A stretch of 64,000 nt of DNA from Siphonodentalium dalli (lineage: Eukaryota > Mollusca > Scaphopoda > Gadilida > Siphonodentaliidae), in the NCBI GenBank assembly GCA_032622095.1, contig CP136062.1, forward strand, positions 744,001 to 808,000, in the 5' to 3' direction. Positions within the stretch are counted from its first letter, which is position 1. Every line of letters starts with the position of its first letter. The notes beneath the pieces were generated by a model that did no database searches, was not told the DNA's origin, and saw only the letters and a program-made list of their open reading frames with translations. Of the stretch, positions 1 to 11,859 are shown one piece after another. A program made the position numbers and the translations under genes.

Positions 1-748
1 TCATTTCCCTATTTAAGCTATAGTCGAACCACTACATGGGTAGTTCTTGTGTGACACATGTATATACTTTGCATGTATTGTCTAAGTGGATTAATGCCAA
101 TAGTTTAGTACGAAAGTTTCTGGTCCCCTGGGCTCCTACCAATTCTTCAGTTCGAGGGTATTTAAAATAGCACCCATTTCTAACGATGACTGAACGTTCG
201 ACTCTACAACCCGTGCAACTCCACGACAAAATTTTGCGCCCTTTTCCAATGTTATGGTAGAACGCATGGAAGTTTCATCTATAGAGTAGCAAAGAAAGTG
301 TGGGTTTGTGTGCGATTTAATATGACGTCATTTCGACAAACGTCATAACAAATAGTGTTTACTTGAGTTCAAATACGGCGTTTATGGACCATGTTCGATC
401 TTTTGCATTAGTTGACCAATCGGGGTGAAAGTTGGTGAGTCATCTTCTACGACACAATGTAGGCAGTTGGACAGTTGGACGCATGGTTGAAATGTGATAA
501 ACGCGCCAAAAGCGTAACCGAGTTATACACACATTGACACACACAGACGACGGGTTATATATAATAGGAGAGAGTTCATAGTTTTTAACATTATTTGATT
601 GCCTATCATCATCAATGTTTGGGGAGTAAGTCGCCATGACTTTTACCACTTTCGCATAATAACATACATGTATAGAATAACGTAAATGAATTAATTCAGT
701 TTTAAAGTTATCCATGACGTTTACTCGTACATACCGCTCGTTATAACA
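1..748. other. AT-rich sequence, no gene recognised
   Basis: I see no recognisable coding domain, RNA gene or clear repeat here. The 3' part (about 440-748) lies downstream of the minus-strand LINE remnant and may include its 3' untranslated sequence. Confidence 0.4.
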
Positions 749-949
749 TTTGTTATCGAATAGCTCCTTGAACTGTTGAACCGATTCAGAGGAAACAATG
801 TAATCTGATAAAATATTCCAGTTTGTAATCACTCTCTGGGAAAATAAATATTTTCGCACATCTTTGACAATTATGTTCTTTTGCATCTTATGCTTGTGTT
901 CCTTTGTTGAGTGTGTCTTCAAAAAAACACACATCTGTCTATGTTGTAG
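749..949 (-). pseudogene. LINE reverse-transcriptase C-terminal remnant, 3' part
   Basis: Read on the minus strand this encodes the tail of an APE-type non-LTR retrotransposon polyprotein: the segment DVRKYLFSQRVITNWNILS followed by SVQQFKELFD matches the family pattern of R-F-F-S-x-R-V-x-x-x-W-N-x-L-P followed by S-V-x-x-F-K-x-x-L-D at the C-terminus of CR1/Jockey-like elements. The upstream part of the same protein lies at 6758-6840, beyond the inserted L1-like element. A run of seven T residues (minus strand, near 920-927) shifts the frame between the two parts, so this is a dead copy. It served as target for the L1-like insertion. The family call rests on motif recognition only. Confidence 0.6.
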
Positions 950-962
950 AAACCGTGTGTTA
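950..962. repeat. Left 13-bp target-site duplication of the L1-like element
   Basis: The 13-mer AAACCGTGTGTTA occurs here and again at 6745-6757, directly after the A-rich 3' end of the L1-like element. Removing 963-6757 rejoins an older LINE reading frame, which supports the boundaries. Confidence 0.8.
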
Positions 963-1084
963 AAGACGCTGCAAAAAAATCGACCGATAGAAAATGACTT
1001 GTGATATGACTATTCTCACCTTTGTACATAACTGCTCTATTGACATCGACCTGATACCCCAATATCACAATTCACAACCCCGCT

Positions 1085-1350
1085 AAACTTAACCTGATAA
1101 ATCCTACTTGCAAACTTCTCCTATAATTCATATTTCGCTGTCAATTTCTTTTTCTCCCCATTTCTGACACATAATTTTATAAGAGTACTCAAAAGCTGTA
1201 ACCACCCCACTAAAAGCGTCCTGTTTAATTTAATCTGATCTGAATCTCCGCTTATAATTTATTTTTTCGCTCAATGTCAGTAACCACCCTACTAAAAATG
1301 TCACGTTTAATCCGATCTGAACCCCCTCTTATAATTCATTTTTCGCTGCC
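1085..1350 (+). repeat. Degenerate tandem units in the L1-like 5' region
   Basis: Phrases such as CTTATAATTCATTTTTCGCT and GTAACCACCCTACTAAAA recur about every 100 bases, giving two to three diverged units. Their place in the 5' region of the element is reminiscent of promoter monomers of some L1 families, but promoter function is inference. Confidence 0.5.
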
Positions 1351-1610
1351 AATATGTTTTCCTTTCTGATTCACATATACACATATCGTGTGTCATACTT
1401 CTACATTATCTCAATAAGTGGAATAATATTTGTTTTAAATACATATGCCGAGATTATAGTTCATAACAATGGCACTATACACTTGCGCATAAACTAATCC
1501 AATCACCACCAAGTGAAGTTAACAGACATACCTTGACAAACTGAACATTATGTTACTCTGGCCTAACTATTAATCTGACCATTCACTGATCGCTTGTTGT
1601 CAACCTGAAT

Positions 1611-1696
1611 ATCGATTGATTCTATTTATAGATTGTACTTTTCAACTGCATTGCCCAAACACATATCGATTGATTTTATTTATAGATTGTACTTTT
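1611..1696 (+). repeat. Two-copy 33-bp direct repeat, period 53
   Basis: A segment starting ATCGATTGAT and ending GATTGTACTTTTC is present at 1611-1643 and 1664-1696 with one or two differences. It lies in the 5' region of the L1-like element. Confidence 0.7.
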
Positions 1697-2300
1697 CTCA
1701 GCCATGACGTGTCCGATATATGTCACATCTTACATTAATTTGCGAAGCTACATATGAGGCTGAACTTTAATTGTCTTATTGCAATACATCTCGCGTTCTC
1801 AAAGATTGTTTAAGTTATATTGACAAATCATTGGCTAATTAATACCAGGTTGTGTATTTTTGTTACCGATTAATGTCGACTTTTAAAATTGTTAAGTATA
1901 TACACATGTTGCCATACGTATATACAAACACACCGAATTAAAGCCCATTACTGAATTGACCACACCATTGAATTCTAGTCAAGAATTTAGACCTAAAATT
2001 AAAATAGTTATCTATTCTGTTTACGGAGTTAATAATGCGCACTACACACCCTTCATACACACATAGACCATATGCACATATGCATGCGGGTGTGTAATAA
2101 ACACAAACATAACTGTCTTTAATATTACATTCAAACAATATGCTTTGGAACTGCCTGTCCCGAACTAGGAAGCAATTTGCACACAATCCTCTTTTTAATG
2201 TATTTCTGTCCTCTACTAAGGTTTGCATTATGTTTGTTTCTTATTCACATGTATTTTGAAAATGAAATATGGGTTTGCTCTAACAATCTACAATTAATAG

Positions 2301-3625
2301 ATGTCGGTTAAAATTCTTTCAATGAATTGTCAAGGAATTGGGGATAAGAAAAAACGGAGAGATGTCTTCACATACCTTAAAAAGTTGAAGTATGACATTT
2401 ACTGTTTACAAGACGTTCATTTTACTCGCGATCAAGAGAAATTTATTCAATCGGAGTGGGGTTATACATGTTGCTTTAATTCTTTCAAATCATCAAGTTG
2501 AGGCGTCGCGATTTTATTCAATAATACATTTGGTCTAAAGATTAATGCATTACATACGGACCCAAATGGGAACATGCTCATAGTCGAAATTAATGTAGAT
2601 GATTTCAAGCTAACATTAGTAAATATATATGGACCCAATGCAGATACTCCATCTTTTTATGAACAAATTAACAAAATACTAACCGATGATATCATATCTG
2701 ATAACGTTGTGATTTGTGGTGATTACAATATTGCCCTTAATCCTTCAAAAGACTGTTTTAATTACGTTGGTGACAATAACCCGAAAGCTCGCAAGGAACT
2801 ATTTAAACTAATCGGCGAAAAAGACCTCATTGATGTATGGATATATCATAACCCAGAACAACTAAGATATATTTGGCGAAGAAAGTCCCCGTTTAAACAA
2901 GCACGTTTAGATTATTTTCTCATATCAAACTGTATTTTGCCTTTTATTGAATCATCTTCCGTAATACCTGGTTATCGTACCGATCATTCAATAGTAACTG
3001 TGAATTTCAAATTATGTGATACGAAACCCGGGCGTGGCTATTGGAAATTTAGTAACTCTCTACTTTCTAATAAAACTTTTGTCGATAAAATAAATGAAAC
3101 TGTAGATACGACTGTCGAACAGTATAAATCGTCGGATAATGACACGCTATGTGATAACGAAGAGAGTCCAAAGTTTCAAATAAACGACCAATTATTCTTT
3201 GAAACATTGCTCTTGGAGATGAGAAAAACGACGTTAACTTTTTCAAAAGCACTAGCAAATACTAAACGCCAAGAAGAATCTTTACTTGAAGAAGTCATTG
3301 AAGTGTTAGAAAATCGGCTTACTGGTGATGATGGTATTGAGAAATTACAACAACTTAAACTACGATTAGAAGATATAAGAAAACAGAAATTAGAAGGCGC
3401 AATGATACGTTCGAGAGCTCGATGGGTCAGTGATGGGGAAAAACCAACTAAATATTTTCTTAACTTAGAAAAAATACATTAATACATTATATGAATAAAG
3501 CACTTCTTCGGGTTATATTACGAAAAATTATATGAAAATAGACACGAGAACACAAATGTATCGGACATTGAACAATTTGTTCGCGTTCAAAATGATAACA
3601 CAAATAATTCCCAAATAAATTATCT
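2301..3625 (+). pseudogene. L1-like ORF2, AP-endonuclease half (broken)
   Basis: The reading frame starts at ATG 2301 and encodes an exonuclease-endonuclease-phosphatase fold that would nick target DNA. Visible motifs in order are SMNCQG (Asn), LQDVHF (the usual catalytic Glu is Asp here, as I recall for other invertebrate L1-like elements), YGPN, CGDYN, RLDYFLIS and TDH. A TGA at 2499-2501 interrupts the conserved serine-rich stretch before GVAILFN; a CGA-to-TGA change would explain it. After the endonuclease the linker runs to WVSDGEKPTKYFLNLEK, then meets TAA 3480 and TGA 3492. The same frame remains recognisable to about 3625, where the frame shifts into the reverse-transcriptase segment. 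Confidence 0.85.
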
Positions 3626-6085
3626 CCAGAAATCTCTCACACCCTTGAATCACGTATTTCTGAAAACGAGGCATTAACCTATTTAAAACATATGCGCAAT
3701 AACAAAAGCCCTGGTTCCAGTGGCTTCTCGTGTGATTTTTATAAAATGTTTTGGAATAAAATTGGTAAATTCCTAGTTAGGTCATTAAACTACGGCTTAG
3801 ATAAAGGTGAATTATCGGTTACACAGAAACACGGTATTCTTACTCTGATTCCAAAAGAAAACAAACCCAAACAATTCCTAAAAAACTGGCGACCTATTTC
3901 ACTTCTTAATGTGTCATACAAAATTCTATCCGGTATACTTTCTGAAAGATTGAAAAGTGTAATTCAAGATCTTATTCATCATGATCAGAGTGGGTTTTTA
4001 AAAGGTAGATTCATTGGCGAAAATATACGATTAATATCAGACATTTTGTCCACAACAAAATCTGCTAATATTCCTGGACTACTTGTACTCCTTGACTTCG
4101 AAAAAGCTTTTGATTCGGTCTCCTGGTCATTCTTGTCGTCAGTCTTAAAATACTTCAACTTTGGGGATAATTTTATTAAAATCATTAATTGCTTGTATAA
4201 CGGTATATCGTCAAATGTCAATATCAACGGGCATGTGTCTCGTAGCTTCAGAATCTCGAGGGGCTGTCGCCAAGGTGATCCAATTTCGCCTTACATTTTT
4301 GTATTGTGTGTAGAAATATTAGGTATAGGATTCCGGAAACGGAAAAATATCAAGGGTATTAAGAAAGGGAATTCAGAATTTAAACTTTCACAATATGCTG
4401 ACGATACCTCATTATTTCTTGATGGTGACCCCCAAAGCCTTGACAATGCATTCGAGCTATTACATGACTTTTATCTTATTTCAGGTTTAAAAATTAATTA
4501 CGACAAAACAGTTGCGGTATGGATTGGTAAGAACAGAGATTGTACTGACTCTATATGTGACAGATGGAAAATAAGATGGCTATCAAATGGTTTTAAAGTT
4601 CTCGGTGTAAATTTCCAATTAGATGCCGATGATATATTTTCGAATAATTACATCACAGCGTACAACCAGATACGAACAATTTTTTCTGTGTGGTCTAAAA
4701 GACACCTGACTGTTATCGGGAGAGTCACAATATTCAAGTCATTGGTACTTTCTAAACTCTCGTTTTTATTTATGACAATTCCAAATCCACCAAAAACATT
4801 CTTAACTGACATAAACAAAGACATATATAATTTCATATGGGATAAAAAACCTGACAAAATTGCTAGGAAATATTTTCAACAAGACTATTCCATGGGAGGT
4901 TGTAAAATGATTGATATCCAAACATTTATGCATTCAATGAAAATATCATGGGTGAAACGCTACATAACTCAACCGGATTCTTGGCAAAACCTCGTCCGAT
5001 ATCAAATGGAGTGTAAAAACAATGACAAATGGTATCTATCGAATGGATGTGCCCTTAATAGATATAAAAGCAAATATATCAATCAATTCTGGATAGATGT
5101 TCTAGATGCATGGAAAATATTAAACTTAAATATGGCTCCAAAAACGCACAGTGATGTGCTCTCATCGACGATTGTAAATAACGATATTTTCAAAATAAAC
5201 AAACACGCAATTAATGACAGATCGTTGGCCCTTCGTGGCATATATTTTGTGAACGATCTTATGTGTGATAATAACAAGTTAATGTCCTATGACGAAGCAA
5301 AGCGGTTATATGGCATTAAAACAGATTTTTTGACATACAACTGTATAATCTCTTCAATAAAAAAATACCTAACTAAAATGGAAAACTCTAGTAGCTATCA
5401 ACAAAGTAACAACGATCGACTGAACAACCCAATACTACCGTATCAGATCGAACACTTACTCAAATCGAATTCGAAGTATATATACAATTGCATTCAAGAC
5501 CCCAAAATGAACATGAACCTCATCTCAAAATGGGAGAAGAAACTAAATATGCACCATGAATTAGACTGGTGGTCAGACGTTTTTAAAACTCCCTTTGTTC
5601 AGTTTTGTGACATGAAATATGTATGGTTTCAATATCGGATAAACAATAGAATATTAGGGACTAGCAATGTACTAAAGAAAATGGGTCGATCTGAAAATGA
5701 TACATGTTCATTTTGTAAAATTGAAAAAGAGACCATTAGCCATCTTATGTTTCAATGTCACATTATTGCTTCGCTGTGGAACGAGATTCGTGTATGGATA
5801 TTTAACACGACTTCAAATAAATTAGAAATTAATTCAAACACAATTTTATTTGGCAAAGCTGATACTGAAAAAATTGATCCACTCCTCCAAACGATCTTGG
5901 TCATAATTAAGTATAATATATACCGATCAAAGATGAGATCTCAATTACCAAAATTGCAAAATATCCAAGCAGAAATACGAATGTATGCAAAAACTGAAAG
6001 ATGGATTTTTTTAAGCAAATCTAGATATACTGAGTTCGAATATCGGTGGGATAAATGGAAAGGTATGTTACACTATTACAGTTAA
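3626..6085 (+). pseudogene. L1-like ORF2, reverse transcriptase half
   Basis: About 819 codons are open. Reverse-transcriptase blocks appear in order: MRNNKSPGSSGFSCDFYKMF, NWRPISLLNVSYKI, LLVLLDFEKAFDSVSW (first catalytic Asp), RGCRQGDPISPYIF, QYADDTSLFLDG (the catalytic YADD box), GLKINYDKT and KVLGVNF. Near the C-terminus a CSFC...H...C cluster with spacing CX2CX8HX4C matches the zinc knuckle of this group. The frame is not joined to the endonuclease half because of a frameshift near 3600-3625, so the protein is split. The catalytic domain itself has no stop, which suggests fairly recent decay. Confidence 0.9.
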
Positions 6086-6744
6086 ACAGCACATACATAA
6101 CTATATATATTTACATGTATGCTGGAAATGTAGTACATAACATTGCACATGCCTGGCACACAAGTATTCCGTAAATATTATTTAGTATTGTAAAAACTGT
6201 GTTTAAACACGAATGCTGACCAGACATGTGCCGTGTTGTGTGACTTACCTAACAGTATGCTTACTTATTTGAATCATATAGTGAGTAAAATTAATTGTAT
6301 ACCACCTATCCATGCCGTACATAATCACGTTACGTAAATATACCAGATTTTAAGACTTTTAGCTCGATGCTAACACTAATTAATAACCCCTCAATGTTAA
6401 TATTTTGCATTGTATAATTAGCATATATATACCTAATAACGTGAGGGACTCAGAAAAAATTATAAATAATACATATATACCCAATATTTCATTTTCATTA
6501 TATCTATTATTATAACTAATGGAAATTTAATATAACTAAATAACACAACATTCATAAAACCATTCACTCCACACTCTTTTTTCTCTTCTACCTTTCTACA
6601 ATCTCAAAAAAAAAATAACGAAAGAGACAAAAACTGTTTAATTACCAACCATTAACTGTAATGTATACTTCATGTACTGTCACAATGCATTTGTCTTTTT
6701 TAAAATAAAAATTTATAATTTTTTCTTTTTTTTTAAATTAAAAA
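6086..6744 (+). other. 3' region and A-rich end of the L1-like element
   Basis: This is non-coding, AT-rich sequence between the ORF2 stop and the right target-site duplication. It ends in T- and A-runs (6715-6747), as expected for the tail of a poly(A)-type LINE. Confidence 0.65.
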
Positions 6745-6757
6745 AAACCGTGTGTTA
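6745..6757. repeat. Right 13-bp target-site duplication
   Basis: This is an identical copy of 950-962, placed directly after the A-rich 3' end. Confidence 0.8.
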
Positions 6758-6840
6758 GCTTGTACACTTCTATCATATCTCCCTGATTTCGCCTGTAGCT
6801 GAGAGACATGATGCCGGAGAGACATGAGGCCATCATGGGT
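6758..6840 (-). pseudogene. LINE remnant, part upstream of the L1-like insertion
   Basis: Read on the minus strand this gives MSLSYRRNQGDMIEVYKL. It continues across the duplicated target site into THGFYNIDRCVFF at 910-962. YRR-x-x-GDMI-x-x-YK is a well-known block near the C-terminus of CR1/Jockey-like LINE proteins. It therefore belongs with 749-949 and was one unit before the L1-like insertion. Confidence 0.6.
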
Positions 6841-7081
6841 ATTATAGTATAACATATCACAAAGTATTTATCTAATATGTATTTGTTGAGTATATATTAT
6901 ATATTATATAAAAAACGCAGGTGTAAGAGATTTTGACCATTGGGTTCAATTTCCGTTGGGCATATTCGCGTGAACTGGCACGTTGTGACAATTTAGCAAA
7001 GCGAGCTAATCGCGGGAAACAAATCCAACAATTTTGGCATTTACGAATCTCCTAAAATGTAGTTTGTGTGATGTATTATGG

Positions 7082-7213
7082 TATATACACAATGTTTGTA
7101 ATGATTCATGTATCGCGACTCGGCTAGTTTTCGTGACCACATAGCGACTCGGAGACCAAGGTCTAGCCTCGTCGCGATACATGAATTGATACAAACACAT
7201 TGTGTATATAACA
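7082..7213. repeat. Large imperfect hairpin (about 50-bp stem)
   Basis: The sequence from TATATACACAATGTTTG through CATGTATCGCGAC is repeated as its reverse complement ending in TTGTGTATATA. The stem extends inward with GACTCGGCTAG pairing with CTAGCCTCGTC. The central loop is about 30 bases. It overlaps the left tip of the outer inverted repeat. Confidence 0.75.
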
Positions 7214-7835
7214 CATATATACATCTTCTATATATCTGAGAAGCATCAAACGGCGCTTTCGTTACAAAAGAATACATTGCGAGTAACACGATAGACGGCG
7301 TTGTGTTACATGGACTAAATTATTGTATAATAGCTAGAATAGTTCGTTGAGCAATTGTTTATTCTGTCCAGATATTTCATATTTAGATGGGCAGTGTATA
7401 ATTATTTGAAATATCGATGTTAATATGATGACACATTTCAAATACACGTTATATAAAATACTACGATTAGTTGTCACTAGAGATTGAGTGGGTGGGGGAG
7501 ACAGTTATCAAGGAAAATTGTATGCAGATGGATATGGAGAGTGTTGACGAGTCATGTCCGGATACTGGATGCAGTAGGGAGTGTGTATGCGAGTAGGACT
7601 GTTGTCGATTAAAGTGTTATGTGCTATCATGTAAGTCGAGAGTGTGGAGAGTTATAGACTTGTCCTGAGACTGCAGTAGAGAGTGAGCATGCATGTGATA
7701 TTTAATATGTATTATTCAAAGAAAACAGAAGGAAAATATATGAAGCATTCAACATATAGAATACAGTTTTTGGAGGCTATATATAGTGCGCACCGCTGCC
7801 CTCTGGCTTAGTTGCACACACACACACACATGATA
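7185..7835 (+). repeat. Outer inverted-repeat arm, left
   Basis: This matches the reverse complement of 16247-17047 with many small differences. Shared landmarks, written in left-arm sense, are GCATCAAACGGCGC, GAGTAACACGATAGAC, ACTACGATTAGTTGTCACTAG, GGATATGGAGAGTGTTGACG and AGTGCGCACCGCTGCCCTCTG. It contains two internal GCAGTAG-GGAGTG-like sub-repeats. Confidence 0.85.
7815..7830 (+). repeat. (CA)8 microsatellite
   Basis: Eight CA dinucleotides lie at the inner edge of the left outer arm. Confidence 0.9.
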
Positions 7836-8747
7836 CACGAAGTGGAGTATTTACTAGCGATATACATGTATATATCAGAGATGTATACACGAGTTACAAT
7901 CGTGAGCCAACTGTGCCATTCAGGTCACATGCACGCGCTTAGTCACAGAGAACAAAACGGATGCTGCTCTTCAATGCATCATGCATGTAACATACAAAAC
8001 ATCTCAATTAAATTACGTTACGGTGAGCGTTTCTTCAGCACGAGATATAATTTGAGGTTAAATTACACGACACGGAAGTCATTCGGTTAAAATTAAGTAT
8101 CACATTTAACTTGTAACTGAGAAGTTTTTTTTTCAACCAGTGATGAATGCTATGTGGCAGATACAAGAATGTGTGACTTGCGTGCACATACGTGTAACCG
8201 AAACCGCATACAGTGCTCCCGGACTCTCACACAGAGATGCCCACAAACGGAAACACTTTGATCACCCATCAGGTCCTATTATGATAAAACACATGCTAAT
8301 AACGAGAGAACAGATAGTAATTTGAAACATGTTTAACGAAAAACACTAAACTAATCACAACTATGGATATTTTCCAAAATGTTGCACGCGTCGCCTTTAC
8401 AATATCTTTATAATGCAGCGCTGATATTTCCAACTATATATGAAGAAACAGAGAAACTATGCTCGGCCAACAGCCTTTCTTAAATTCCAACTGTACTCAG
8501 TGATTCATTCAATATTGGCATAATTCCGTTGTGACTGTATCGCGAATTATCTGCACATTGTTTTGGTAATGCAACGAAATGTGAATTATTCTAATCCATA
8601 CGCCTTTAGAGCTTGAGCTGCATGTAGACCACCTCCTCCCATATGCGGATTGTTGGCGGTTATGATATATTTGTAGGACTATATCAGTCCTTCAATTTGC
8701 CGGTTGTTTGCCATCTGGCTATGGGGGCTTTACAGAGTTATCGGTCT
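7836..8747. other. Spacer between left outer and inner arms
   Basis: No coding domain is recognised. The short open frames here have no family features. Confidence 0.4.
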
Positions 8748-9690
8748 TTGAAACCAAGATGGCCGCCAACATTGAATATCTGACCAGGTTAATTTCAATT
8801 CGCAATTACTCAGGAATTTTTGAGGTATTACATCGTGCTATATGTCGTTCTGTTCACAATTGAGTACTTCTTATTTATATGTATGAATATATTTCGAATA
8901 TTAAAAATGGCCGACAAAATGGCCACCGGAAGTGGAAAATATGACGCTTTTCACTAAAATATCTTCTATATTGGTTTCTGATGTTACTTTGGCTCAAAAT
9001 GGCGGCCTAAGTGGCCGTCAAAATATGGAAACAATTTAATATTGCCCCAGCGAGCCCTACAATCACTTATAAGGTGTGGTTGATGAATAAAATTGGCTAT
9101 ATCCATTGAAAACTAACATGTCTGATTCACCTTGGTAAATTTTTAGTATTGTAACCACTAACATTACCAGAAATATTGGATTTTACTCTCACTAACTTGA
9201 CATAAATATCGGCAAAAAATTATCTTTAGGTTTGGCCATATAAAAAAAATAAACTGTAGCTAACTTGGTATGAAAGGTGTGTATTGTTTTGATGTATTGT
9301 AAATGTGTTACAGTAAGGTGTTCGTAGATGAAATTACTCAAGATGGCTTCCAAAATGGCAGCCAACTAGGGTAAAAAAGCTAAATTTTCAAATATATCCG
9401 GAACTTTATTATCTGCTGTTCCGAAACGTTAGCAAATTTTGACTCACTTGGTTATTATGCATGTTAGATAATCAAATGACAACTAAACATTATATCTGGT
9501 TACCCCTGTTCCTTATGGGGTATGACAACTTCATTTTAAAGTTGCAGTATGGAATTTTGCCGAAAACCTCTTTTGATATTCTGGGCCACAACCTTTAAAG
9601 GAAATAGGCAGAACTGTGAAAAGGAACTGAGATGCACCATAATCTGTGGCTATTCTGGCTCAATAGGATAAAAAATGATCAACTTGATAC
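8748..9690 (+). repeat. Inner inverted-repeat arm, left
   Basis: This is the reverse complement of 11860-13012. Matching landmarks are CAAGATGGCCGCCAA at the outer tip, ATCTGACCAGGTTAATTT, CAATTCGCAATTACTCAGG, GACTCACTTGGTTATTATGC, CATGTTAGATAATCA and AGGAAATAGGCAGAAC near the inner end. The right arm is about 200 bases longer because the left lacks a block near 9040. Confidence 0.85.
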
Positions 9691-9719
9691 AATAGGAAGG
9701 TCAAGATGGCAGCCAGAAG

Positions 9720-11790
9720 TTACAGCGTGGTCATATGTGGAGTGAATATTTATATGGTATAGTTTATGGTCACGAATGATGTGAATAGATATGCAATGAG
9801 TGACTATACATATGATCATGAGTGGGGTGTCCATTGTGAGCTGTATAGTTATACAAATAGTGGCTGTATGGTCATGTCTGAGGTGAATATGTTTACAAGG
9901 AGTGAATGTATGGTTATGTGTGGATGTACGGGTATACACGATGTTGCTGTATGGACAATGATGTGATAGGTGGTATAACGAGAGTTGCTACACGGTCATA
10001 TCGGTGTTGTTTATATATATGAGTGACTGTATGGTCATGGTGGGATGTACAGGTGTACCTTGGTTGGATGTATTGTCACAGGTTGGTGTATATGTATACA
10101 CGTGTTGTCTGTGTGATCATTGGTGTGGTATATGGATAAATAGAGAGCGGTTGCATGACTAGATGTAAAGTGTATAGGTGTACATGGAATGACAGTACGG
10201 TCATGTATATACAAGCCTGAGGTATATCTGGGTGGTCGTTGGCGAGATAGTATATAGGAAGTGCCCTTGTGGTAATGGGTGGTGTATATTCATATATGTC
10301 GTGGATGTATTTGCCATTGGTGGATGTATAGGAATCATGGATGACGTGTATGAGTATACAGTGAGTGGCTGAATTGTCATGTGTGGGGTGTATATACAAG
10401 TCTGGAAAATAAGATTGACCGCGTGTGCGAAGTATTGGTACATCTGGAAGGACTTATGACCAGTGTTGGTGTGTATATGTACACCTGGAGTGACTATATG
10501 GTCATGTGTGGGTGTATATGTATATATCGAGATGCTATATGGCCATGGGTATGGCGGATAGGTAGGTATACATGGAGTGACTGGCCATTGGTGAGACGAA
10601 TAGGTGTACAAGGAGTGACTGTGTGGTCATCAATGTGGTGAATAGGTATACATGGAGTGACTTTATGGTCATGGATCAGGTGTAGGGGTATACCTGATGT
10701 GCATGTATGGTGACGCATAGCCGTATGGTCATGTGCTATGTGCACGGGTATAAACAAGTGTGGTTGTATGTGTATAGCACGTGTGGCCATATGGCCATTG
10801 GTGATGTGCATATTTAGACCTTGAGTGACTCTATGGTCATGGTTGGTGTATATGTTTGTCTTGAGTGGCTATGTTCAAGGGTCAGGTGTAGGAGTTTACC
10901 AGTTGTATCTGTATGTTGATTCATGGCTGTGTGGGGTGTATGTGGGGTGTATTCACAAGTGTGGTTGTATGGTCATGTGTGTGGCGTATGTGTATAAACC
11001 GAGTGACCATATGGCAATTGGTGGGGTGCATATGTATACCTTGAGTGTCTCTATGGTCATGGTGGGGTGTATACGTCCATCTTGAGGGGCTATTTCGCAA
11101 TGGGCGTGGCGAGTAGATATACAGGGATTGACCATATGGCCAACTGTGAGGTGAATAGGTGTACCAGTAGGGGCTATATGATGATGCATGATTGTGGCGT
11201 ATAGGTACACATGTAGTGCCTACATGGTCATGGGTCGGGTGTATGAGTTTACATGGTGTACCTGTATGTTGACTCGTGGCTGTGTGTGGTGTATTGGTAT
11301 ACGCAAGTGTGGTTGTATAGTCATGGGTGAGGGTATGTGTATAAAACGAGTGGTTATATGACCATTTGTGAGGTACATATGTATACCTGGAGTGACTCTA
11401 TGGTCATGGGCGGTGTAATATGTATATATTGAGTGGCTATTTGGCCGTGGTGTCGAAAACAGGAACACATGGAGTGACTGCACGGTCAAAGTTGAGGTCA
11501 ATAGGTATACACTGGTTGACTATGATCATGAATGTGGTGAATATGTATACGGTCATGGGTCAAGTGTAGGACATATAAATGGTGTGAGTGCAATGTTACT
11601 GATATATGTATGTTGTGGCTGTACAGAGGTATGGCTGTGCAGTGATGGGTGAGGTGTATGTGTATAAAGCGAGCGACTATATTGTTTCCTCTGTCGTGTT
11701 TATTTGTACATGGAGTGATTCTATGGTCCTGGCGAGTTGTACATGTGTACCTCGGATGGCTATCGCTTTCCACAAAAATTCAATGATATG
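9720..11790. repeat. Degenerate minisatellite core, units of about 40-60 bp
   Basis: About 2 kb is built of diverged repeats of the form GAGTGACTGTATGGTCATG, then a GGTGTATATGTATAC-like stretch. The spacing between successive GGTCATG motifs is roughly 40-60 bases. The top strand is rich in G and T and poor in C, a marked strand asymmetry. Open frames on both strands of this array reflect repeat periodicity and are not genes. It occupies the loop of the inner inverted repeat. Confidence 0.85.
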
Positions 11791-11859
11791 TTAATCGATA
11801 GAGAGGTCACGTCAGAAAGTCCTCCTTTGCGTTTATGCCCAGTGGAGGATATGCTAAAG

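Larger units (their letters stand above)
963..6744 (+). mobile_element. L1-like non-LTR retrotransposon, essentially full length
   Basis: This 5.8-kb element is bounded by a 13-bp target-site duplication. It has a 1.34-kb 5' region without a recognisable ORF1 (963-2300), an ORF2 with an AP-endonuclease and a reverse transcriptase (2301-6085), and a 660-bp 3' region ending in an A-rich stretch. L1-type elements copy themselves by target-primed reverse transcription. The ORF2 is broken by three stop codons (2499, 3480, 3492) and one frameshift near 3600-3625, so this copy cannot encode an intact protein. The YADD catalytic motif and the C-terminal CX2CX8HX4C cluster are preserved. It may belong to the L1 or Tx1 group; a phylogeny would decide. 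Confidence 0.85.

Noticed and set aside
9679-11794. Many overlapping open frames on both strands with His/Thr/Ile or Met/Tyr/Val repeats
   Set aside because: They lie entirely in the degenerate minisatellite, and their periodic composition follows the repeat unit.
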